DNA of 64,000 nucleotides from Shinisaurus crocodilurus (GCA_021292165.1 CM037876.1:285298521-285362520); one strand, 5' to 3'. Positions 44,256-55,783 are shown, counted from the stretch's first letter. Numbers and translations: made by a program. Notes: a model not told the origin generated them from the sequence alone.

Positions 44256-45046
44256 ATTAACTATTTACACTGTAGTGAGAGCAAATTAAACATGCCTGGA
44301 ACCTTTGATAATCAACCATTCCTATTTATAGAGCTGAAACTAACTTTACAAGTATATTTTTAGTGGCATAGAACTTTCAACCTTATTGCCCTGGGTTATA
44401 AATTAGCAGTAATATGAAGCGGTGCGGGGGGGGGGGGTTAGTCAGAACACTTGGTTCAGCATCTCCTCATTGGTTTAAGGAAATCTTTCAGCAAATGCAT
44501 GATTCAGAGTAATTTGTTTGTTGTACAGTACAAGGGAGGCTGCTGAACATGGGTGGCACTTGAAGCTGGCAATACAGATGTTCATTTGTATTTGGAAACC
44601 ACTAAAGATCCTTATCAGTGCCATGAATAGCTTGAAAATCTTGTCAATCTAACCTATCCCAGTGAATGTCAAGTTGGCAGGGCATATGTTATCACAGTCA
44701 CGCATATGAGGTATCTGGGGAGTGGTTAAAAAAAACCACACTGACTGTTGTATGAGCCAGTTTCTTTTAGTGCCTAAACAAAGGCAGTAAGTTTAGAAGC
44801 TATTCTACATTCCAAATTTACTCTAATAAACCTCCACAGGGGCGCATTCCACTGAAAAAGAATTCAGCGGCAAATCTGGCAGTCATGTAGACAAACTGGA
44901 AATGTGTTCCAGTGTCAATGTGATTTGAATGAGAAACCGTGGAACAAAGACTAAGATTTCAGAAAATGCTCTTGGAATGTGTGGTCCTCTGTTTGTGAAT
45001 CACTTAATCTCTAAAGTTATTCAAGACTACTTCAACCTTGAAGTAG
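44256..45046. other. No gene recognised
   Basis: A G run at 44426-44437 is the only feature noticed. Confidence 0.5.
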
Positions 45047-45114
45047 ACACCTTCAACCGGGTGACCGGCCAGATGGACGATTAACAAATATAATAAATAT
45101 AATAAATAAATAAA
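45047..45114 (+). repeat. L2 LINE 3' tip
   Basis: ACCGGCCAGATGGACGATTA and ACAAATATAATAAATATAAT match the 3' end of the L2 copy at 37116-40611. Only the last 70 bp are present. Confidence 0.82.
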
Positions 45115-45195
45115 TTGAATGACCCAAGGGAAATGGGTCCCAACCCAACCACTGTCAGTCAAAAATCAATCCCATTGGTTCCATTTGTTTCAAAG

Positions 45196-45370
45196 GGACA
45201 TGTAGCCCAATCCTATCCAAGTTTACTCAAAAGCAGGTCCCACTCAATTCAGTGGGGCTTTCTACTAGGTATGCATAGGATTAGTCAGTAGGGCAGCATA
45301 ATCCTATGGTTTACTCTGAAGTAATTCCCACTGTGGTCAATAGAGCTTATTGCTAAGTAATGTGCATAGA
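45196..45370. repeat. Two adjacent GCAATCCTAT-family MITEs
   Basis: 45196-45285 (CCCAATCCTATCCAAGTTTA to TATGCATAGGATTA) and 45298-45370 (AATCCTATGGTTTACTCTGA to GTGCATAGAGC) are diverged tandem copies of the same foldback family. Confidence 0.65.
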
Positions 45371-46193
45371 GCTTACTCCCAGGTAAATACTCTCTGGTAA
45401 GTGTACAGCATTAGCGGAATTGAACTATTAGCTTGGATTCAGGAGCATTCCAGATATCCACCCACAGAAGGAGGTCAGTGGAAGCTGACCTGACTTTCCC
45501 ACCCACCCCTCTCCCTGCCATCTCCCAGTGCTCCCAGAGGGTTAGGAGACCCTGCTGTGTGGGATGGGCTATGGTGCAGGGACTGAAGGGGAAGAGGAAA
45601 TTTGCAGAAAATCAGGTAACCATGAGACACCTGTGATTGGGGCAGAAGGTGTTTCTGTCCAAATTTGCACTCATGTTCCTTTTTGTGCCTGAAGAGGGTT
45701 CTGGGCAGGGATGTTGAAGAGTCCTTGGTCTCAAGTCACGAGTCGAGTCACGAGTCTTTGGACCCGAGTCTCGAGTCCGAGTCCTTGGTCCAAAATGGTG
45801 ACTCACGAGTCACGAGTCACTCCCAAAGCTGACTCCACGAGTCCCTATTAAAATCAATGGGGGTTTTCCCCAACAAAATCAGATGTGTGGTTTAAATAAA
45901 TTCTAGGCACAAGTGTGCCTTTTTATTTCAAAACTCTGCAACTGATTTTGGCAAGAACAGACCAGGCAGAAAAACCCAAAATAACCAGGCAGGCAGAGGA
46001 GGCAGGGAACCCCAAAGAAGGCAGGCAGAGGCCTTTGTCTTGGACAATTCAACTGTTGAACTGGTCAAGAAGAAACCAGGCAGGCAGAGGAGGCTGGGAA
46101 CCCCAGACAGGCAGGCAGAGGCAGCCAAACCCAAAATGTCTGAAAGGTTGCATTTTAGAAAAATGATTTTAAAAAATAAACTTGTTGTACTTC

Positions 46194-46478
46194 CTAAAAC
46201 TTATCCATGTTGCATTTGAGGAACATGATTTTTTCTAAATGTTTGGCCCCCATTCTGGAATGGTGAGATCTCATCACAATTCCACCCTCACTGAACACCC
46301 GCTCCACTGGTGATGAACTTGCTGGAACCAGAAACACACTCAGAGCAGCCACACAGAGTAATCTCAGGTCCTTCTTCTGCCTCTCCCAAGTACGCAACAC
46401 ATCAATCAAAATAAATCTTGACACACTGTTGGGGCTGCACTCCTGGTAGCCGTCCATAGTGGCCGAGCAGCGGCACAC
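46194..46478 (-). pseudogene. hAT transposase C-terminal dimerisation domain remnant
   Basis: On the minus strand the frame ends LEKIMFLKCNMDKF and stop. It contains VPASSSPVERVFSEGG, the hallmark of the hATC dimerisation domain (usually PASS then ERxFS). About 60 residues of domain are recognisable, against a usual transposase of 600 or more residues. The rest was deleted before or when the nested hAT landed just upstream (46498). No catalytic residues remain. The shorter copy at 61249 lacks this segment. It is a decayed element gene and not a host gene as far as can be seen. Confidence 0.88.
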
Positions 46479-47342
46479 CTCGCTTCCATGCTCTCTTCAG
46501 GGCCGGATTAAGCTAGGGGCTGTTGGAGCGGAAGCTCCAGGCCCCTAACAGAAAATAGGCCCACAATTATAGGGACACGCGGCGATTTTTTCCCCCTTCG
46601 GAGACGTCCGGGGAAAGGGAGCCTTGCGCTGCCACTGCCGTCCTTTCCTGTGGCAGGCTCGGGGCAGGCGCCATCCGCGAGGGAGGGAAGCAGGCACGGG
46701 AGGAGCCACGGCCACAGCTTCATGGAGAGAGCCAAGTAGAGGACGGACCCTCTCCGGCTTCTTCCTTCTTCCTCCTCCTCCTCCCTCTTCCTCCTGTGTC
46801 TTGGGGACTCGTCCGGCGTCGGATTTCCCTTTCGTTTTGCTGGCCCCTCCTCTTCGTCTCGGCCGTGAGTGACAGGCGGCAAAGCCCCGGGAGAAACCCG
46901 GCCTCGTCGTCAGCAGCTGCAACTTCAAGCACGTCAAGCTGCTCTCGCTGGGCTCGAGGTTTGTCCAGTTTCCCTGAGGGAAACCGAGGCAAAAAGGAAA
47001 GCAAGGCTGGCACAAAATGCCCCCCCCCTCACACGCAGACACTTCCATTCTCTTTCTCCTGTTTCAGTTTCCCCCAAAGCACCTTCCTTCCTGCCTCAGT
47101 TTCCCTCAAAGTTTGCATACAGTTTCCCTCAAAGTTCGAGGGAAACAAGCAAAAAAGAAAGGCAGGCAGACAGGCACAAAGTGGGTCCCCCCCCTTCTAT
47201 TCCCTTTCTCCTTCCATTTCTGCCTCAGCTTCCTTCAAAGTACTCTCCCTCCTTCCCGGCATCTGCCTCGGTTTCCCTCAGAGTGCCCTCTTTCCTGCCT
47301 GCCCACCTGTTTCCCATACAGGCGCTGCTGCCTTTTCACATT

Positions 47343-47491
47343 TATTTTATTTATTTATTTTATTTGTTATATTTATACCCCACCTTTTTTCCTGCAAGGA
47401 ACCCAAGGCGACTTACATAGTCCTCCTCCTCCTCCTCCTCCATTTTATCCTCACAACAACCCTGTGAGGTAGGTTAGGCTGAGAGTCAGGG
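47343..47491 (-). repeat. Sauria-type SINE, 3' fragment
   Basis: ATATTTATACCCCACCTTTT, AAGGAACCCAAGGCGACTTA and ACAACCCTGTGAGGTAGGTT are present. The tRNA-like head is lacking. Confidence 0.88.
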
Positions 47492-47696
47492 ACTCTTTTA
47501 TAATGTATTTCAGTTTACCCCACACAAAGCACTCACACACACAGAGCAGCCAGACAAAAGCAAAACACGCTTATAATTTGTAGGTAGCCTTTTATAATGT
47601 ATTTCAATTTTAGACAGCAAAAAAGGTAGTACATTCTTATTTTTTAAACCCACTTTTGCCATCGAAATAAAATTCCATCCTCCATTTAATCATTTA

Positions 47697-47995
47697 TTTA
47701 TTTATTTATTTATTGCATTTATACCCCGCTCTTCAGCCAGAAAAGGCTCTAAAAGACATGACACAAAAGGAAAAGGGATTGGGAGGGAGGAGGAAGAATG
47801 CCAAACTCAGGCACCAATATAATGTTTGGCATTCTTCCTCCTCCCCCCCAATCCCTTTTCCTTTTGTGTCACGTCTTTTAGATTGTGAGCCTGAGGGTAG
47901 GGAATGTCTTATTATTACCGGTAATCTGTGTAAACCGTTCTGAGAGCCTTTTCTGGCTGAAGAGCGGGGTATAAATGCAATAAATAAATAAATAA
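47697..47995. repeat. Large palindrome flanked by 44-bp direct repeats
   Basis: The outer arms (47701-47748 and 47946-47994) and the inner arms (47749-47806 and 47824-47882) are near-perfect inverted repeats. The right half carries an extra 63 bp (47883-47945). The arm sequence, ending CCAGAAAAGGCT inverted, is a LINE 3' tail. A 44-bp sequence starting CCCACTTTTGCCATC flanks it as a direct repeat (47649-47692 and 48010-48053). Confidence 0.88.
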
Positions 47996-48164
47996 ATCAT
48001 TAATTTCCACCCACTTTTGCCATCAAAATAACATTCCATCCTCCATTTAATCACTTGTTAACATTATAATTAATTTATAATAACTTTCCATTTAAGAAAA
48101 AAAAATTCACCCCTATCAAGTGAAAAAAATGACCCAGGTCCTTTTTTTTTACTTGATCCATTCG

Positions 48165-48252
48165 TTCTTTTTTTTTTTTTAACTATAGTCCGGTCCCCCA
48201 ACAGTCTGAGAGACAATGAACTGGCCCCCTGTTTAAAAAGTTTGAGGACCCC
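48165..48252. mobile_element. hAT terminal fragment
   Basis: GTCCGGTCCCCCAACAGTCT, GAACTGGCCCCCTGTTTAAA and the terminus AAGTTTGAGGACCCCTG match a known vertebrate hAT end style (CAGGGGTCCTCAAACTT). Only one end was seen. Confidence 0.65.
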
Positions 48253-48389
48253 TGTTGTAATCCTTACATCAACCCTGTAAGGCAGGTCAATAGCATTCTC
48301 TCCATACAGCACGTGGGGGGGGGGGGGCAGCTGAGTAAGAGCTCGGTTCATGTACATTGTTGCCTAACAGTCTGCATAATTCCCGAAGG

Positions 48390-48500
48390 GGTGGGCTGTG
48401 TTAGTCTATTGCAGCAAGAACAACAAGAGAGTCTTGTGGTACCCTAAAGACCAACACATTCATTCTGACATAAGCTTTCACGGACACTGCCCACTTCCAT
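48390..48500. repeat. Sauropsid interspersed repeat of uncertain class
   Basis: GTGTTAGTCTATTGCAGCAA, GAGTCTTGTGGTACCCTAAA and ATAAGCTTTCACGGAC followed by CCATCAGGT match a phrase common in reptile genomes. I cannot name the class. Confidence 0.5.
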
Positions 48501-48902
48501 CAGGTTTTATTGAGTTAACAAGCTTATTGTTTACAAAAAAAGAAATATTTTCAATATGTTTCTGTTTTGGCACTTTAATGGTAATTAAAATATTTAATTT
48601 GTTTTAATATAAAATTGCGTCTTCATTTTATTTATTTCCATAAAAAGGCCCACCAAAATCCTCAGCACCAGGCCCATAATGCTCTTAATCCAGCCCTGGC
48701 TCTCTTCGCCGGCAATCACACTCCTCTCCACTCCTTCTAGCACAGCCCAGGGATGTTGAAGAGTCCTTGGTCTCGAGTCCCGAGTCGAGTCTCGAGTCCC
48801 ATTAAAAATATTGGGACTCGAGTCCGAGTCGAGTCAGAGGGGGGACTCAGTCCGACTCACGAGTTGAGTCCTCGAGTCCGAGTCCCCATCGCTGGTTCTG
48901 GG

Positions 48903-51628
48903 ACCTGAACAGTCCTGGTATGCAGTCCTAGCATGGGACCTGAGCAGGCACAGCCTAGGCCCCAACCTTGGACCAAAGTCTTTGACAAAGAGGTTCCCAG
49001 TTAAAGCCCTGGATCACCTGACCATGACTTTGCTTAATAATGGTAACCGTCACTTAATAGTCAAAGCAATGATCACAACAACAAAAAATCACTTATAATT
49101 TTATTGGAAATGAAATTTTCATGTTTTTTTGGTACAAAAGCTTTAAAGAACAGTCTCACATTGGCATATTCAATGCTGTGTTCCGTCGCAATCTTTAAAA
49201 AAATAATACAAGAATGTTTAAACAATTGGTTTCAGATCCAAATGTGTAAGGGTTTGTGTATGAAAGAATCAAAAATATCGAAGTCACCTAGCATAAATTA
49301 CAGCATCCCTTTTGTGATGCAAACCAGTTATGGAACAGATAAAGTATGGAATGTGAAAGTGGGTAGGTGGGTGGGAGAATGATCTTAAGCACAACTTTAA
49401 TGACCCGGAAAGACGCCCTATGATAGAACTACACAGAGTAAGAGGTTAGGCTGTTGTGATAGGAATAGGCTTGAGTCTCAATAGTTGGGGTCACAAAGAA
49501 CAGAGAGCAGATGCTGCCTTCATGTCAGTGTGCCTCCTAGTGTACCCCTTTATTTTGTTACAAGTAAGTAAATAATTACAATTTCACCCCATAAGGGATA
49601 AAGTGCTACACTTGGGTCCACGTACCCTTGGTGGCCCAGCTCTTCCTAAAAGGGATGTTGGGGTGAGCCCTTCTTCCAGGTATATAACCTGTCTGTCTTA
49701 ATAATGGGCATTTTGGTGGTTATATATTAATTACCAAGCACATGTGAGGTGCACTGGGGTGGGGGAAAGGATAAGATTCATTTTATTTTCCTCACAGAAA
49801 TACTTGCAGACATAGGCTGTAATCTGGAAACCAGGCCTATTTTACTTACTTCAATTGGCCTGTTTGTGAATATGTAAATTTCAGTATGACTGCAAAAATT
49901 CCCAAAGCAAAAATAAAATAAAATTTAAATAGGCTCCTGCCTCGAGGCATCTTGCAAAAACGACTTAGCTCTCCAGAGGGCATTCATCAGCATTTGTCCA
50001 GCTATTTTGTTCTCTCTTTTCCTGAGACAAGTATGCAAACTAGCCACTTATAGCAATGATCATGCTGTTTCTAAAAAAAAAAAAAAAAAAAATACATTAT
50101 TGATCCAATATTACCCCACTGACATTGGTCGGAAGCATCTCCTTTAAAATCAAAGGAAGAAATGCATACTCAGCCTACTAATGCATTTACCCCTGAAGAT
50201 TTTTCATATTTTTTATTATAACTTTGATTATAAACAGTTACCCCATAGCTAATGGTGTGGCTCCTAACTTTCTGGTGAAGAAACAGTTTTTTTCTTCTAA
50301 ACTGTGATTTTGAGCCCAAGTCTTCCTTGTTTCACATAGTTGGGCTGTCATTTAAGTAATACAAAACTAATTCAGTTTCAGGAATCTAAAACAAATTATA
50401 ACATTATGAATACGATCCTATCCTGTGGGCATAGTGCTCATATACAAAGAATACATATAGGACTCCACAGAGGCCTGTTTCACCCCCTCAGACACCTATG
50501 TACATGTACGGACACAGGTAGTGCAAAAGGCTGTTAGAAGGACTCTTGAAATTTGCTCTTATATTGAATCCATTTGATTGTATTTCCGTCCAATTTTAAA
50601 GTAAGAAACTAGATTCTCTTGTTATGTATCTTGTTATTTCAAGTTTCCAGAATTGTTTAAAACCTTACACACGGAGAATATGCAAATCTTGTTGAAAAGC
50701 ACTAAATACATTAGAATGTATAGCCACTATGCAGGAGTGAAAAACAATGATGCTCTGTCATAAGTCACAGTGCAGCAAGGGCTAAGGCATAGGAAACTCA
50801 AGCCTCAAAGCCTTTCTAAGGATGAAACAAAGAACTATGAAGAAGTGTTGTTTTTTTAAAGGATGCCCCAAGTACTGCAGTTTTTCATGGCTTCTAGACC
50901 CTTCAGTCTCAGTGGTGATGGACTGATCAGATCTTAAATAAGGAAGTTTTCAGATTATGAATCGGAATAGTTGACAAACATGTCAGGGAACAGTGTGGAG
51001 GTTTTCACAGATCTAAGATTAATCCAACGGTGGCTCAGTATGCTGGTCTGTATAAAGTACTTCAGGCCCAGCAGCCAATGGAACACAAAAGAGTGAAGAT
51101 GACAATCTGGACATTCTCCAAATTAAGTAATTATTTATAGCAGGGTGAAATGGGAGTAATCCTTTGGTAGCAACATGAAGAAGCAAGAATTCATGTCCCA
51201 TGACCTCTATGACTGTAGTCAAACAGCATACCCCACTGAGAAATTCTTCTTTGCAAGCCCCACTGAAATGAACACCACACAAGAGCTCTAATGTGTACAG
51301 GCACATTTTATTTACTTATTAATTTCCATTCATTTCAGCAGGGTTTTCATGGAGAACTCGCCAGTATAGTAATAATTTCTTTTGCACATTTTCCATAGGA
51401 ATATTTCAGGAGTCCGTGATTATATTGCGATATTTCATCATTGCAGAATGAAGTGGAAAGACACGTCTGGGGAAGGGTGGTGGGAAGGGATAATCATTGC
51501 AATGTAAATGCTCACTCAAGAAAAAGTAGTATTTTTCCAACTGCAAATAGTGATTTGAGAGCTGGGGAAGAAAAGCCATTTTATCAGCAACACATCTAGA
51601 CACTGCACAACTTATAACTGCTGCTTGT
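48903..51628. other. No gene recognised (2.7 kb)
   Basis: No exon, RNA gene or repeat was recognised apart from an A run at about 50072-50091. Confidence 0.5.
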
Positions 51629-51629
51629 T

Positions 51630-51760
51630 CTTAAGAACATAAGAGTCATGCTGGATCAGAGCAAGGGTCCATCTAGACCAGCATTCTGTTCATAGTGGCC
51701 AAGCAGCTGTCTGTGGAAAACCTACAAGTAGTACATGAGTGCAATAGCACCCACATACAC
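51630..51760 (-). mobile_element. CR1 LINE 3'-end fragment, minus strand
   Basis: TTAAGAACATAAGAGTCATG, GTCCATCTAGACCAGCATTC and ACATGAGTGCAATAGCACCC. It lies back to back with the plus-strand CR1 that follows. Confidence 0.88.
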
Positions 51761-52042
51761 ACACAATGGCCTGTTTCAGAAATAACAGTTAACTATGATT
51801 TAGTATCATGTGCATGAGCAACAGTGATTCTTGAGCTTGGAATTAGGAGTGGGCAATGAAGCGGCCAAGTTTGCTGCTATAAGCAATATTTAGGGTGGTT
51901 AAAATAAAAAGGGATTGCGAGGAGCTCCTAAAAGATCTCTTCAAGCTGAGAGAATAGGCATCAAAATGGCAAATGTGGTTCCACGAAAGCAAGTGTAAAG
52001 TGATGCATGTTGGTGCAAAAAATATATATCCCAAAATCCCAA

Positions 52043-52472
52043 TTCTTTGTCCTAAATTAGCATTGTTATCAATAACTGAAAAGGTGGCTGGTCCTCAAAA
52101 TGTTAAAGAATTAATTGTAAATTTGTTAACAGCGGGTAGATTAATGATAGCAAGAAAATGGAAAGTTCATCAAGTTTTCTCTATTACTGACTCGTATAAG
52201 GAAGTGTAGGATATGGCTTTAAATGATATGTTAACTTGTAATATCAAATGTAAAAGGGGACAATTATAGAAAAACAATTTTAAGGATATATGGGGATTAT
52301 TTTTAGATTATGTTTTGAGGGAAAGGGGACTACACCATGTCAAGATCTGATGTATTTTTGGAATTTAGGATACAATGGTATAGAAAAATAGTAGTTGTTT
52401 ATCATATTGGTCCCAAGGTGATGGAAGCACGTGTTTGATTGTATTTGTTTATGTTTATTTTAAAAAATCTAA
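52043..52472 (+). mobile_element. L1 LINE 3' fragment inside CR1
   Basis: Encodes a decayed L1 ORF2 C-terminus (LLTAGRLMIARKWKVHQVFS, then stop codons) related to 37950-38519, followed by a 3' UTR and a short A-rich end. Ten-base target duplication AAAATCCCAA. Confidence 0.82.
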
Positions 52473-52499
52473 AAAATCCCAAATTCACATATATGATGA

Positions 52500-53114
52500 T
52501 GGGATGTGCTAGTGGTAACTGACCAAGAAAGAGGTCTCGGGGTTGTGGTGGACAGCTTGAGGAAAATGTTGACCCAGTGTGTGGCTGCTGTGAAAAAGGC
52601 AAATTCCATGTTAAGCATAATTAGAAAAGGAATTGAAAATAAAACTGCCAATATCATACTGCCCTTATACAAATCTATGGTGCAACCACACTTGGAATAC
52701 TGTATACACCGGTCACCATGCCTCAAAATGTGTATTTTAGAGTTGGAAAGGTGTAGAAAAGGGCAACCAAAATGATCAAGGAGTTGGAGCAACTCCCCTA
52801 TGAGGAAAGGTTACCACATCTGGGATGTGGGCTTAGAAAAGAAGGCAAATATAGTATGGGGAGACATGACAGAGATTTACAAAATTATGCATGGTGTGGA
52901 GAAAATGCATACTCTCATAACAGTAGAAGTTTTCTCTCATACTAGAACCCAGAGTCATCCCATGAAGCTGAACTGTAGGATATATAGGACAGATAAAAGG
53001 AATTATTTCACACTGCATGTAGTTGAATTATGGAATTTGCTACCACAAGATGTAGTGATGGCCACCAACTTGGATGGCTTTAAAAGGGGATTCGACAAAT
53101 CGATTGGAGGTTAA
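52500..53114 (+). pseudogene. CR1 ORF2 C-terminal pseudogene
   Basis: VVTDQERGLGVVVDSLRKML, AAVKKANSMLSIIRKGIENK and SMVQPHLEYC lie in one frame (52506-52775). After a frameshift, MTEIYKIMHGVEK, THPMKL-like text and VVELWNLLPQDVVMATNLDG follow (to 53114). This is the C-terminal third of CR1 reverse transcriptase ORF2. The polymerase catalytic core is not included, and the copy is dead. Confidence 0.9.
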
Positions 53115-53470
53115 GGCTATCAATGGCTACTAGTTATGATGGGGAATATGCTAGCTCCAGTGGCAGAAGTGGTATGCCTGTGTATACCCATTGCTAGGGA
53201 ACACGAACAGGAGGATGCTGTTGCACCCGTGTTCTACTGGTGGGCTTCCCATGGGCAGCTGGATGGCCACTTTCTGAACAGAATGCTGGACTAGATAGGC
53301 CTTTCATCTGACTCAGCATAGCTCTTATGTAGCATTCACTTCTGTCTTCAAACGTATTAAAACTTTTAAAAAACACACCACTTTTTTTGTTTCATCTGAC
53401 CTGTGGGAACTCTGAATAGGTTAACTCTGTTTTACTAACAAGTCAGGATAATAAGACACTGTTTGATAAG

Positions 53471-53624
53471 CATTTGCTTCTTGTTTTTAAACTAACCAGC
53501 TTTTCTCATTACGTATATCCAAACTTGAGGGAACTCTGGTTAGTTTAAACTTTAAACTAACCAGAGTTCCCTCAAGTTCGGATATAATGAGAAAAGCTGG
53601 TTAGTTTAAAACAAGAAGCAAATG
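53471..53624. repeat. 154-bp near-perfect palindrome
   Basis: The arms 53471-53549 and 53551-53624 pair around a single central C at 53550. The terminal motif TTTAAACTAACCAG occurs, in one orientation or the other, at both outer parts and at the centre, so each arm is itself bounded by inverted repeats. The right arm is a few bases shorter. Confidence 0.92.
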
Positions 53625-54924
53625 TTTCCAATGTCCCCCTTTCAGCCACACTAGGAGAGGGATGGGGGGGGGGATGACTACTGCATGAGCCTGAGGCTTG
53701 CTACTGCTCATGCACATAATGCTAAACCAGTTTACTGTTGCGTCCACAAAGGAGCAGAAACTCATGGAAAACCATATTAGAATGTTTCAAGCTTGTTCAT
53801 TCAAATATTCAAGCTAGAGGCTTAAATCATATTTATGTATTGTATATGCATTTTTTCTTGATGTGCTGGCTCAACAAAATAAGTGACAGTATGTTAAAAT
53901 TGTTTATTTTTTTGAAACCATATTTAATTGTTTAAGGTGGAGGTTATTGAGAGTCCAAACCTAGATATGCAACCATATATAATCTTATTTTGTTTTGATC
54001 TGCACATCTCTGCTTGCTTTGTGGAGCTTAAAATATTGAATTTTTTAAAAATAGAAATTGATCATATAAACATGAACACGTTAAACTATGTATAAATGAA
54101 GCACAGCTGGACCAGGAACATAATCTATTATGTGATCAGCATATTCAGGGGAGGAAAACAGCTAACCAGCATTCAGTCCCATTGTGAATGACATGAATGT
54201 TTACAATTTGCTCCTGAATAATCTATTTCTCTCTCAGAAAACTGTGTGAAACTAAGCAAAATAAAATAAAATAAAAATAAAATCCCAAACTCCCAAAGTC
54301 AACTAAATAACCTACTGACTGTATTTTTATTCAGCTCTATTGAAATTATTTCAAAGCATGTTACTGCTGATGCTGGAAATCAACTCTTAAAACAAAAGTG
54401 GAAGAAGATATGTTTTGTACATACGTAAGGCAGGAGCCATATTCACAGTTGTACTGCTAATATAATGTGTTTTAATTTTTGCTCCCATAAATATGTTCTC
54501 CAAATATGTGTACAACCACAACTATTTTCTTCTAAAATCCCAGGAGAAGTACAGTCAACTTCTTCACATATTAATTGGTTCATTTTCTAGCCATGGGTAC
54601 ATTGGCTACTGTGTTAATATTGAAATGCAGACAAAATGAACTATTTTGCATTTGCATTAATTGACCAGACTTAGGTCCTACATAGCTAGTTCATGTTAGC
54701 TAAATCCTATGTCAGTTTAACCACAGTAGCAATCTAACAGAAACAGACGAGAGTGCAATATTTCACATCTTAGGATACTTAAAATTTAAGAAATTAAAGC
54801 TTCCCAGAGCAAATAAATGTTGTGTGACACAATAATAGCCATTTAGCACATGAGCTACTGAGTATACTGTATACAGAGCTTCTGGTTCTCTTGTTCAGAT
54901 AAGTGTTCTATGTGAATATAAGGA
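53625..54924. other. No gene recognised
   Basis: A/T-rich. A G run occurs at 53665-53673, and ATAAA repeats at 54258-54282. Confidence 0.5.
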
Positions 54925-55135
54925 TCAACATATAAAGCTGCCTTATACTAGGTCAGACCACTGGTCCTTCTAGCCCCAGATTGTCTACTCCGGCTGGCAG
55001 CAACTCTCCAGAGCATGAGAGAGAGGTCTTTCCCAGTCTTTTTCCTGAGATCCTTTAACTGGAGATAGTAGGAATTGAACTAGGGTCTTCTGTGTGCTAG
55101 GCATGTGTTTTATTACTGAGCTATGCCACTCCCTT
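54925..55135 (-). repeat. tRNA-Ala-derived SINE
   Basis: Head near 55135 on the minus strand: GGCATAGCTCAGTAATAAAA, then GGTTCAATTCC-like box B sequence, diverged. The body on the plus strand starts AAGCTGCCTTATACTAGGTC. It lies downstream of FBLN5. Confidence 0.85.
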
Positions 55136-55783
55136 TGATATCTCTTTTTTTGCACATGCACAGCTTCCCCTACCTGCAGAAGAGAACAAAGGAGCTTCTA
55201 GGCATCTATGAAAGCTGCTGAAATGTGATCTGCATGGGTTTTTGTTTTCCTGCTCCATAATGGAGCATTATCTAACTGTAGGCTGCCTTCTGGCTGGTAA
55301 TGTGGCTGATGATGTGGGAGCCTGAAGCATAAATGGAGAATAAGGCCTTCTATATTTTACAATAAATATTTTTACGTATACCACCCAGTGATCTCTCCTT
55401 CAAAAATCAATTACTCTTAATTGCTGGGATCCAAAGATCTACTTTATGTGTACCCAGTGGCTTGGGCATGCCTGGTGAGATTTTTTACTTTTTGAATTTG
55501 AGTGCCAGAACTCTGTGCCATATATTACAAGTTGCTTTTGAAACTTTCCACCCCAGTTTTAAAAAGGGGTTGCCATATGGCATAGGTGGGCGCTGTTCAA
55601 GAAGCACAAGCCCAAAGTTCTCTTAAAAATCTGTATTAACTACATGGTTCTGTGGATCCTGATCTTAGTTTTTAGGCAGCCTGAAGAAAAGGAAATCTTT
55701 TCATCTGGGAAAAATAAAACAAGACCAATAAGGGACTGATTCCATTTAGACACATGCAAGGATCAGAACGGATGATTCCAGAT
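55136..55783. other. No gene recognised
   Basis: FBLN5 3' flank. No repeat or exon recognised. Confidence 0.5.

Larger units (their letters stand above)
46498..48698. mobile_element. Nested hAT-like element (2201 bp)
   Basis: Ends CAGGGCCGGATTAAG and CTTAATCCAGCCCTG. Perfect 8-bp duplication GCTCTCTT at 46490-46497 and 48699-48706. The left 800 bp are GC-rich with repeated CAGTTTCCCTCAAAGT-type phrases between about 47060 and 47295. The right part holds a SINE fragment, a large palindrome and another hAT terminus. No transposase was recognised, so it is non-autonomous or badly decayed. Confidence 0.92.
45706..48894 (-). mobile_element. hAT element with GAGTC-array ends, carrying a nested hAT
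   Basis: Flanked by a perfect 8-bp duplication, GTTCTGGG, at 45698-45705 and 48895-48902. The left end is CAGGGATGTTGAAGAGTCCT and the right end GAGTCCCCATCGCTG. Both ends are packed with GAGTC/GACTC motifs. The interior includes a remnant of hAT transposase (46194-46478) and a 2201-bp second hAT (46498-48698). Its right 147 bp (48748-48894) form a complete miniature element that restarts with CAGGGATGTTGAAGAG. A shorter relative lies at 61249-62034. Confidence 0.95.
51839..53338 (+). mobile_element. CR1 LINE 3' part, split by an L1 fragment
   Basis: Pieces at 51839-52042 and 52473-53338. The coding remnant is followed by the 3' UTR (GGTTAAGGCTATCAATGGCT through TGGACTAGATAGGCCTTTCA to CTCTTATGT). 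An L1 fragment separates the pieces, with AAAATCCCAA on both sides (52033-52042, 52473-52482). Confidence 0.92.

Noticed and set aside
46796..47467. A 223-residue plus-strand frame inside the nested hAT
   Set aside because: It runs from GC-rich repeats into the inverse of a Sauria SINE (ending in SINE-derived KEPKATYIV text), so it is a translation artefact.
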